From: Diospyros lotus | Lineage: Eukaryota; Streptophyta; Magnoliopsida; Ericales; Ebenaceae | Reading direction: 5' to 3' | Assembly: GCF_014633365.1 (NCBI RefSeq) | Contig: NC_068349.1 | Span: forward strand, 33,990,753 to 34,054,752 | Length of the DNA stretch: 64,000 nucleotides | Shown here: piece after piece, positions 46,244 through 58,200 of the stretch | How the letters are laid out: each line of letters begins with the position of its first letter | How positions within the stretch are numbered: the stretch's first letter is position 1 | The notes under the pieces: model-generated | The model's database searches: none | Told to the model about the DNA's origin: nothing | The model's input: only the letters and a program-made list of their open reading frames with translations | Translations under genes and position numbers: made by a program

Positions 46244-49200
46244 ATGTCCCTCAATCAATCAAGGGCTGAGAGGAGCGATTCATCACAGTACAGACCATCG
46301 GGCCGATCAGGGAGCTCCGCCCAGCCGAGGAACCTCTCAAGCGGTAGCCGGAAGGGCGGCGGCACCGCCCCTCCACCATCTTCGTCTTCTGTCAATTCGA
46401 CTTTGACGTCGAATCGAAGGTAGACTGGTGTTACCGGTCGTTGTTGTTGTTGTTTTCTGAGTTTCGAATAAATATGTAGGTATATATATGTGTGTCTGGA
46501 AATTAGGGTTTGATTTGAAATTTGGGTTTTATGCTTCTGGGTAGTGTTAGCCTTAAGAAGTCTAACAATGCACAAGGAGGGCAATCTAGGGTGGGTGCTG
46601 TAAGTGGCAATTTAGATGCTCATAATGCTTCTGCTGCTCGGACTCTACAAAATGGTTCTCAACTGCAACCACCAGTACAAGGTATTTATTTTTCTGGAAT
46701 TTTTCGGTTTCTTGAAATTTTATTTCCTTTTTGGCAATAAATGGAAACGGAATGAGACAGTTGTATATCATAGATTTTTCAAAGTTACTCAATATTTCAA
46801 TGAATTTTGTTGCTTCAACTTGTTTATTGTGATGCAAGAACATTACCAAGTGATATGCAGCATGTTTTAAGAAACTAGTTGTCCAATCTGCGTGATGTTG
46901 AAATGCTATGGGCTTTTATTTGTTTCATTGTTCTTGCTATAGCAGCTGATGCTCCAGAACCTGCCAAACCAACAACTGACACAGCTACTCAAAGAAGTAC
47001 CCAACCTATTCCAAATGTTCCATCTTCTCAGACTGCAGCTAACACTTCTGATACCACTCCTGCAACCCCTGCAAAGGGTACACTTATCTAGTGCTTGATA
47101 TCCATTAAGCTATTGATTTTTTTATTTAGGAATGTGCATTATTTTTTTTATTCTTTTTGCAACCTTTTTCTTGAAAGTTTCGTTTTCCTCATGGCTTTAC
47201 TGTTGTAGTGATAACATGCTGATAAAGTTTTTCTGATGGCTTACCTGCAGGAGATGCATCTAGGCCGTTTGCTCTTCAATTTGGGTCCATAAGTCCTGGT
47301 CTCGTGCAGGTAAATTATATTCACTAATTTATTTGATTTGGGCTGAGTTTTGCATATTTATAATTTTGTTTGAATTGCATTGTTAATAGCAAATTTATTC
47401 ATATTCTTGTCCAATACTAGAAGTCTCCTTCGTATTTTTTTTTAGATACCTGCTAGAACTAACTCAGCACCACCAAATTTGGATGAGCAGAAACGTGACC
47501 AGGTTTGTATGCTCTTTCTCCCTGTGCTCTGGCTTTAACAGCAGACAAAATGGTCTGTCAAATCTAAGCTGTTCTTTTTTTTCGGCTTCTATTCTGAGGC
47601 CAATAAACTATCTTGCATAAAACCGTTCTTATGTGCTTGATGCAATTTGAATTTGATATGGATTTAACATGAGTGCCTGTGAATGTGTATGGGTTATCCA
47701 TGGGTGTCTTTCTGGCTCTTCATGGTTGAACCTATGCTTTCCCTCTAATACTGTGGTGAATGAATCACACCAGTAGCATGAGTAAATAACTGTTGGTTTC
47801 TTGTGATTTTGTGTAGCGTGGAATCTTAATGTTATTTTTGTTTGCCATTTCCATTTGTTATGTGATTCATTACCTTCCAGGCACGTCATAGTTCTTCAAG
47901 AGCAGTGTCAACATTCCCAGTTCCAGCTGCTCCTAAACATCAAATGCCAAGGAGGGATGGAGGTGCTGGGGAGCAATCTGGGTCTGGTGAGGCCCATCAA
48001 ATTTCCAAGCCCAGAAGAGATGTTCAAGTTTCAGCTGCACCCCCTGTAACCCAAACTCAGAAGGGTCCATTTCTTTCTATGCCTGGTGTTTCCATGCCAA
48101 TGCCGTTTCACCAGCCACAGATCCCTGTTCAATTTGGTGGCCCCAATCCGCAGATTCAGTCTCAGGGTGTGACAGCTGCTTCAATGCCAGTGCCAATGCC
48201 AGTACCATTGCCCATGAGAAATCCTCCTCCACTGCAGCAGCAAGTATTTGTTCCAGCTCTGCCGCCCCATCCGATGCAGCCTCAGGGCATGATGCATCAA
48301 AATCAGGGCTTGAATTTCACACCTCAAATGGGTCCTCAGCTGCCTTCTCAGTTGGGCAATTTGGGAATTAGCATGAGCTCCCAATTTACACAACAGCAGA
48401 CGGGAAAACTAGGTCCCTCTCGTAAACCTGTCAAAATTACTCACCCAGATACGCATGAAGAGTTGAGGCTTGATAGGCGAGCTGATACATTTGTGGATAG
48501 TGGATCATCGGGCCCAAGAACACATCCTAATGTGCCACAGTCTCAGTCTAGTACATCTGTTCCACCTCATCATCCTGTCAGTTATTACCCTAATTCCCTC
48601 TATTTTACTAGGCCAAGTTCTGTTCCCCTAACTAGTAGTCAGATTCATCCCAGTCCTCAGGTGCCAAGATTTAGCTATGCTGTTAGCCAGGGCCCTCAAT
48701 CTGTATCATTCATGAACCCATCTGGTCACATCTCCTATTCCAATAAAAGTAGTGCTCCAGTGCATAACAGTGCTGAACAGTCAAGTTTAGAGCGTTCTCT
48801 TGATGTTCACAGTGCAATATCTTCTGTAACCTCTGCGTCTGTGCAGGTGACAATCAAACCAGCTGCTGGGTCACATGTTGACAAGATTGCTGAATCATCA
48901 CATGGAATTAGCTCACACTCTGTTGAAAAGGGTGAATCACCTAAGTTCCTCCAGAAGCATGGGGAGACTATTTCAGTTCATCTCCAAAAGGATTTGGATA
49001 ATTCTGTAGAAAGTGCACATCAGCCAGACCCTGATTCCAAACAGACCTCATCTGTGTTGCCTGTGTCAAATAAACAAACTAGTGCAGCAACTCCGTCTGC
49101 TGAGGTGCACACTGTGACTGATTCATTGGCATCTTCCCCTCCTGTTTCTCTTGAGAACTCCACATCAGTGACCCAAAGTTCTGAAGGCAGAAGAAGAGAA

Positions 49201-52200
49201 ACATTTGGTAGGTCTGACTCCGTTAATTATCAAGAGAAGAAGCAGATCAAGGAAGAACATTCTCAACCTCAGGAGCAGGTAACTGTCCCCTTTGTTGGTC
49301 AGGTTAACTGCCTTCACCCTTCCCTTATGTGTAACATTATTCATGAACTGGATTTTTTCCATGTCTTACACAGGTTTCTGGAGGAGTTACCTCTATTTCT
49401 AGGTTGCCTTCTCAGTCCGTGGAATCATCTGCTGCTTATAACAGTGTAACTACCATGCCCATAGATGCTATGACAACCACTGCATTGTCAAGCACCAGTG
49501 GGGACATTGTGGAATCTACCGGGGAATCATTGACTGGCCACAGTGCTGCCACTCCTGATGCTGATAGTGATAGGAAAGGCTCCATATGTGAGTTCAAAAC
49601 AGTTGGCACTGTAGTAACTGTTGACACCAATTCTGATCACCATCCTAGGAAAAATGACCCTTCTCAGCAGGACGAGTGTCTAAAATCTGAAATCATGGGA
49701 ACAAATGAACAAGAACTTATGTTGACTGAAGGGTGCAAGCATGAGAAGAATAGTTCTGAGATATATTCAGTATCTGTTTCTTTAAAATCCTTGGAAACGG
49801 TTAATCATATGGAAGGAGAATCTATTGTGAACATAGCATCTAACTCCAATGAGGTTGGACCCCCGGAAATTGCACAGAAGACTTTGGAAGAGCCCGTGGA
49901 TTGTTGCAGAAAAGATGATTTGATGGCTGATAAGTTGGATATATCAACTCCCTTGGTGCCAGATGCTACAAATCTCAAATTTTCCTCCTCAAGCACCAAT
50001 TTATCAACTAGTCCAGATATAAAGCCTTCTGCATCAGATCAGTCTCTCTATGGAAGTGATAACTTTGGCAGTAGAGAAGGTGTTTCAATGCCGCCCTTGA
50101 AACATGAAGGGAAAGGTAGTGAGGACATACATACTGATTTTGTTTCTCTTCCATCAGCAGGTTCAAAGGATAAACCTGTGCCAGAACTCAGTAGTTCAAA
50201 GAGTAATGGGAGCCGAGGGAAGAAGAAATGGAAGGAGACTCTACAAAAAGCAGATGCTGCCGGAACAACTTCTGATCTCTATATGGCATATAAGGCTTCA
50301 GAGGGAAAGAAAGAAATTGTTGCCTCTTCAGAAGTCATGGCCAGTGCATCTAGCATTAACTCTAAGCAGGTGCAATCTGATCCACAGGTTGATGTTGCAT
50401 TGAGTGAAAAATGTGGTCTGGGTAAAGCTGAGCCAGATGATTGGGAAGATGCTGCTGACATGTCAACTTCAAAATTGGAAACTGTAGATGATGAAAAGCA
50501 GGTTCATGTAGAATTGGAGCATTATGAAGTAGATCAAAATGGAGCAACAGCAAAGAAATATTCTAGAGATTTCCTACTGAAATTCTCTTCTCAGTGTACT
50601 GATCTTCCAGAGGGTTTTGAAATTGCATCTGATATAGCAGAGGCCTTGGTGGGTTCTAATGTAAATGCTTCTCGTGAATCATTCCCTAGTCCTGGAAGAA
50701 TTATTGATCGGCAATCTGGTGGATCTCGACCAGACCGTCGTGGGATTGGCATGGGTGAGGATGACAAATGGAGTAAATCATCTGGCCCTATTGTATCAGG
50801 ACGGGATCCACGAATTGAAGGTTTTGGGGGTAATTTCCGACCTGGCCAAGGTGGCAACTATGGTGTCTTAAGGAACCCACGTGCACAAGCACCTGCTCCG
50901 TATGCTGGGGGGATACTATCTGGGCCAATGCATTCCCTGAGTACTCAGGGAGGTATGCAACGGAATAGCCTTGATTCAGATCGATGGCAACGAGCTAGTG
51001 GTTTTCAGAAAGGTTTGATTCCTTCCCCTCAAACTCCATTACAGGTAATGCACAGAGCTGAGAAGAAGTATGAAGTGGGTAAAGTATCAGATGAAGAAGA
51101 GGCCAAGCAGAGGCAGTTGAAAGGCATTCTTAATAAACTCACGCCACAAAACTTTGAAAAGCTTTTTGAGCAAGTTAAAGCAGTTAACATTGACAATGTT
51201 GTTACCCTCACTGGGGTGATTTCACAGATATTTGATAAAGCTCTGATGGAGCCTACCTTCTGTGAAATGTATGCAAACTTCTGTTATCAGCTTGCTGGTG
51301 TGTTACCTGATTTTAGTGAGAACAATGAAAAGGTCACTTTTAAGAGGTTGCTTCTGAACAAGTGCCAAGAGGAATTTGAAAGAGGTGAACGAGAGCAAGA
51401 AGAGGCTGATAGAGCTGATCAGGAAGGTGAGGTTAAGCAGTCAGAGGAGGAAAGAGAGGAGAAAAGAATCCGGGCAAGGAGACGAATGTTGGGAAATATT
51501 AGGCTCATTGGGGAACTGTACAAGAAGAAGATGTTAACTGAGAGAATAATGCATGAATGCATAAAAAAGTTGTTGGGTCAGTATCAAAATCCTGATGAGG
51601 AAGACATTGAAGCTTTGTGCAAATTAATGAGTACCATTGGAGAGATTATAGACCATCCCAAAGCCAAGGAACACATGGATTTTTATTTTGATATGATGGC
51701 AAAATTGTCAAACAACATGAGGCTGTCTTCTAGGGTAAGGTTCATGTTGAAGGATTCAATTGATTTAAGAAAGAACAGTTGGCAGCAGAGAAGGAAAGTC
51801 GAAGGGCCAAAAAAGATAGAGGAAGTGCACAGGGATGCTGCCCAAGAACGGCACATGCAAGCTGGTAGGTTGGCACGGGGCCCAGGCATCAACTCATCAG
51901 GTAGAAACCGTCAACCAGTGGATTTTGCTCCTAGAGGGTCAAGTACGATATCTTCTTCAAATGCGCAGGTTGGTAGTTTCCGTGGATTAGCCACACAACT
52001 TCGTGGCTTTGGAACTCAGGATTTCCGGACAGAGGATAGACATTCTTTTGAGAATAGGACTCTCTCTGTGCCATTGCCTCAAAGACCCATCAATGAAGAT
52101 TCTATCACACTTGGTCCCCAAGGTGGTCTTGCAAGGGGAATGTCCATTAGAGGACAACCATCAACACCGAACATTCCTTTAACTGATGTACCAAGTCCTG

Positions 52201-55200
52201 CAGATGCCAGAAGAACAACGACAGGTCTGAATGGTTATAGTTCTGGATCAGAACGGACAGCTTATGGAAGAGAGGATCCTGTTCCAAGATTCATCCCTGA
52301 TCGGTTTGTTGGTTCTTCTTCTGAGCAGTCTAGTGTGCAAGATCGACATTTTAACCATGGGAACAGGGATCCAAGGAATGGAGATCGCCTAGTTGATAAG
52401 CCTCTACCTATTCCACCAACTGTACATGGTCAAGGACCAAATGTAACACAAAATGCTTCTCCAGATAAGGTGTGGTCAGAGGATCGCTTGCGAGACATGT
52501 CAATAGAAGCAATTAAAGAATTCTACAGGTAAAGATCTGCTCTCATGCCTGATTTTGTTATTTCCTTTTTCTCTGCTATTTGCTTGATTTAACTACTAAT
52601 CCAGCATTCTTTTGATAAGCAAATGATAACAATGGAAGGTTATAAGGGGATACTTTCTTTTTGATAAAAGTATGACATGTCATCTAGAACATCCAAAAGG
52701 CACTTGCAGGAGGTGTTGGCCTGCCCTTGCACCAAAATTTACTCAGCATTAGAAGTTAAAAGAACATAACAAACCCCTCACCCCATGTGTGTGTACATGG
52801 GCGCTTGCACCTGAATAGAGGACATTCCTAGTGCATGAGGCTCTCCACTTTGTGAGAATCGGGGGTGGATTGTTTTTGTATAGAGCAAAAACAATAAAAA
52901 GAAGAGGGAAAATAGACAAGGTGGCTAACAGAGCTAATGGCACTTAATGGATGCATTGACTGTTTCTTGCACTGCAAGAAAAAGGATGTTAAGATTAGGA
53001 GCTCTTTAGATACTCAATCAATACTTTATTTTCCAATTCTCTCAACAATCCTCACCCGGAAATCAACCAATGCAGAAATATTTAAACTGTAAATTCAAGA
53101 ACAGAATTTAACAAAAGAAAAGAATGAAAAGATACAACCAAACCAACACAAGAGGCACGCAATGTATCCTGGTTCAGGCTGCAAATACAGCCCTACATCC
53201 AGCCACAGGTCTGAGAGCAATCCACTAGAAATCCAGTGAAAACAGTTACAAAATCTCTATCCTCTATCACACGAGTACACTGCACACTCACAAAGATTAC
53301 AAAGAGCTCTCCCTTACACAAAAAGCCTTTCCTCTCTTTACAGCAATATCACTCACATTCAGAGACAAAAGAATGATAGTTTGTTCTATCCGACTGCCTC
53401 ACCAAAGCCTTCTATCTATAGAGGATAGAAGGCGGTAATTATTAATTTTAGCCTACACAAAGACTAAACTAACCCTTATAATTAAATACCTAAGTTAACC
53501 TCTCCCTAACTTAGAATTTCCAGCCGCTTTCATTCACCTAAGGGATCTGCTTTTCTCTTAATCTTCTAGACAGATTTCTCGATGCAAAACATCAACGAAG
53601 GAAAAAAGAAACTTTTAAAAAATTGTACCCTCTTTATTGGATGAATACATGCTGGTTCCCTCCCCCCCCAACACACACACACACACAATACTGCTCATAA
53701 TACAAAAGGGGAAACTAGCCTATTAGCCCACATGCCTATGAGCAAGATTTTCTCAAAACATCTTGGGAGAGTGGGAACTCTACATTTAATGCTATGTTTG
53801 CTAGCACCTACATCCACAAAAAGTGTGTTCATTTGAGATTCCTGGATGGTGGGTGATTATGCTATCCATGCCAGTACTGATGGAGAAAAATTCCTAGGCA
53901 TCAATGCTAGTAGGCATCTGCTTGGTCTACCATGCATACTAAAAGAAAATAGGGTGTAGCAATAAGAGTGGTGGTGTTTTGACTTCCAATTACACATTAG
54001 GATTGAGTGTTGAGTTCTATGGCATTTTAAAATTCTGGTGGTAGCGAACCAAGTGATTTTGGGATACGCACAGATTGGTACGGTTTGTAAAGTGGTATTT
54101 AGAAATATTGTACTAGAAAAGTTTAGTACCTTGGAATTTTTGATAGTGGCACATACTCGAACAAAAAGTTCCCGAACTTTTCCACATTGTGTACATAAGG
54201 ATTTCCTTGGAAGGGAAAAATTTTATGTGATGAATTGAAACATAGGAACGGTAAGAATTTTGGCAGCAAAATGAAGAAACAGTTGTTCTTATGCTCTAAG
54301 AAATATGTTTTCAGAGGATTATATTTGTTCTTCCCTTGCCATTGGCTTTATCATGATTAGTGTGGTTTTCACTATATGAACTCTCCCTCTTTTCATCTTT
54401 GTTGGAGATTTAATAGATGTGGATACTCATTAACAAACATCTCTTGCATTTCATTTCCCATATCTGCAGCTAGAATATCCACATTAGGTTCATGAGATGT
54501 TAGATGTTGTAATATGACATTGATAGAGAAAGAAAGGAAAAAGTTGGAACATTTCCTTACCTGCTTTGGATCCCACATCTCATACAAGTGGTTTGCCATT
54601 TGGATAATCATTAGATATCATGTTTTGCTTTAAAGGTCCGTAAGTGCTAGAGTTGGTAAATATGATCATTGGAACTACCCTAGATATAATTATCTCTCAA
54701 GGTTGCACTTTTCTAATAATAATAGACATGTTATTTCATCTATCTTTCTGAGTAACTGTATGTAGTCTTTGAAATCAAGGCTGTGTGTATATATAGAGAT
54801 GCTAGTGTAGTAGTAACATGAAAAGCCTTAATGAGTTTTAGCCTGCATGAGAAGATTAGCATAAGGAGTTGACTCTTAGTCAATTTCAAGATGCTATCCT
54901 TCTTTCAAACCTGCCCACCATAACCATTCTATCATAGGCTCCTCTGGGTTTGAAGCATCCAGTTAAACAGCCTGCTTCAGTGGCCAACTTTCAGCAAATC
55001 CCAACAAACATGACCGTAGGCTTTATGAAAGTTGTGCTTTCAAAATGGTCAGTGTAAACACCCCCCCCCCCCAACAAAACCAAACCAACCAAAAGAAAAA
55101 AGAAAATAAAATTGGTGATATATGTCTTGGTATGCCCAAAATAGTTCTGAAGAACCTAGAAGATGAACCATTACAGAATACATTTTTCATTATTCCAGAA

Positions 55201-58200
55201 TCATTTTAGGGATGGCAATGGGTCCCAATTACCCATTTAAAATTAAAATAAGTTTAAAATTGAGATATAGTCATAAGACTTACTTGAAATTTGTTTAAAA
55301 AAAAGTACAGAAATGGGTAAACTGGTGATCCATTGCCATCCCTAACTGATTCATTCCACAATGCTACATAACTTTCTTGTCCCAATGAACTTGGCAGATT
55401 ACAACTCATAATTTCAAGAGAAGTGTGGGTCACGGCCCTAGGGTTTGCTTTGGGTTTGAATAGGAATTTGGAAGAAGTTGAGGGGGAATTACAGAAAGAA
55501 TTGGGAGAGAATTTCAAACAAAACATAGAAAGAGAGAGAGATCAGAGAAGTTGAAGGAGGCAGAGCAGTAAGATCGGAGAGGGAGAGAATGTAGAGAGAG
55601 AATCATAAGTGTCCATTTGATATATTTCACAATGATCCTTTCTTTACAGCTCCAGTAGTTTTATATAGCTACTTCTCCTAGGCAGATATTTCTGTTACAA
55701 AGTAAAGAGAAAGTGTTACAACTAAAATAACAGAATAACTACTGGTAAAGTACTATTATATCCTTGGGGTCATGACAATTCCCCCTCTCCTAGAGAGACT
55801 TCTTGTCTCTAAGAACTTACAATAACTAGCCACTATTCTTCTTCCAATCCCTGCCTTCTGTATCAGATTTCCTCTCCTTCTCTTCTTCCTTTCTTCCCTT
55901 CTCCTTCTAAGCCTTTTCCTCTATTCTCTTGCGTTTCGTTGTTGTTGCTTTTCCTGCAAAAATAAAATGTAGACTTCGTGGATCACCATGTCAGGGCTCC
56001 CTTCCACAATGTCAAAACTCCTGAACTAGATGGCAACAACCTTCTCTTCCTTCATCTTCCAAATCTGGTCTACACCAGGTGATATGACAGCAATACTCTC
56101 ATATTGCCCAAGATTAAAAATGCTCAAAACTGTAGTGAGATTTTCTTCAGCTGGAATTATCTTAACCTGTGACTCCTCAGCTTTTTCCAAAACCAAAGGC
56201 AAAGAAGCAGTACTCTTAGAATCTTCTTTCTCAGAAACATTCCTGCCCTCAGCCTCCAGCTTTTTCCTTTGGTCCGAGTTCTCGTCGACTGCCTGTCCAT
56301 GCTTATCAGCTTCCTTAGAGCTACTGTATGATTGTTCTGGTCCGGATTGTTCCATCAAAACTCCTTTAGCTACATGTGGGCCATCACAAACTTGCGGGCT
56401 GCTCTTAAGATAACTTTTAAGTCGCAACCCATACTTTCTGTAAATGGCTTCCAGCACCAACTTTTGCATCCTAGCCTTCTCAACTACTTGTTGTACTGTG
56501 GCAAGACACATCATTTTCACCATAGGCCTTAGTGTATCGTTAAGACCATTAATGAATCTTGATACAAAATAAGACTCTGTCAAAGTTGGATGGGAATTGA
56601 GCACAAGTGCTTTAAATTTCTCAAACCAAACCAGGTACTCCATAGTCGAGCCCTCTTGTTTCAGCTTGTTGATCTCTTCTTTGTAACTCTCATCTCCAGT
56701 CTGATTTAAGAAAGCAAAATATTCCTTAAAAAAACATTCAGCCAGAATATTAACCTGAAATTTATGCGAAAATAGAATCAAAAAGTCGTCCAACTTTCTA
56801 CTGACATCCTTGATTACTTTCCTTGTTGCATCACATTCTTCCTTGAATTTTTTCCCAAATGGCTGTGCTCTTTCAAGAAGTCCTTTGGCCATCTCGACAG
56901 ATTCAATCCTTGAAATTCACCACTGTAACAGCCTCTTGATTAGCTTCTAAGGGCCTCTTTGGAAACTCATTATGATACTAGAATTCAACAAACCTAAATT
57001 CACTAAAAGCTTATTCAATATACCCAAGCTGCCACAATTGTTACTTCTAGTTTAGCAAACGTAACCCGTTTCAGAAATTGCCACTAACAGTTGCCTAGAT
57101 CTAAATCGGCCTTTAAATTCTAATCGGAATTACGGCTAGGCTATCGAATTAATTCAACCTCTTGAATCACCAGTTGCAATCGAAATTACTGCTAGGCTAT
57201 CAAACTGATTCAGGCTCCTGGAATCCATTCTCCAGCTATTTACTTCAGAACTACCATCTCAATTCAACTGTAAGTATCACCTCTAGATAATCACCTGAAT
57301 TTCAGCGCCTCTGATCTGAGTCCTCTTCCTGGACCACACTCTTTGTTGTTCAGCTATTGCTCAATATCCGCTTCTGACCGCGCCTTCCTTCTCGCCTCTA
57401 TCACATGCAGTGACCTAGGTCTCTTGGATAGTTAATCGCCTCACAGCAATCACCTAGGAGAATCGATCGCCTGGGTCAATTAGCCAGGAATTCCTCCTGT
57501 TTCACCTTCGCAATTCAAACCTCGAGGTGCTTGGCCCGCTTCGCCTTCAATTCCGAATCTATAATTGATCAAAGGAACTCGCCTCTAGATTGGCTGCTCT
57601 GGATCTGCTTCGGCTTCATCAACTCTGGATCGCCTGACTTCTCAACCCACCACAACTTAATCAGCTTCGTTCAGCCCATTGATAATTGCCTTAACAGTGC
57701 CTTCGATCCGAAATCATTTTCTAGAATTTGCCTTCCTGAATCGTGGCAACCGAGGAATGTCGGTCCGGATCAACAGCTGGAATTTGCCTTCAAAAATCCA
57801 AACCAAACTGCTGCGAGTTTGGCAGAATCACCGCGCTCTAATACCATTTGTCACGACCCTAGGGTTTGAATAGGAATTTGGAAGAAATTGAGGGGGAATT
57901 ACAAAAAGAATCGGGGGAGAATTTCAGACAAAACTGAGAGAGAGAGAGATTAGAGAAGTTGGGGAGGAAGAGCAGTAAGATCCGAGAGGGAGAGAATGTA
58001 GAGAGAGAATCAGAAGTGTCTATTTGATATATTTCACAATGATCCTTTTTTTACAGCTCCAGTAGCTTTATATAGCTACTTCTCCTAGTTAAGTATTTTT
58101 GTTACAAAGTAAAGAGAAAATATAACAGCTAAAATAACAAAATAACTACTGCTAAAGTACTATTATATCTTTGGGGTCATGATAGTGTGTTCTTTTGATT

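Noticed and set aside
47905..52532. Two large frames that could be called two separate genes
   Set aside because: They are exons 7 and 8 of eIF4G joined through a short intron (49279-49373) with correct phase; the ATGs at their starts are internal Met codons.
57531..57869. 112-residue + strand frame
   Set aside because: It is antisense of the leader and primer-binding region of the gag-only element.
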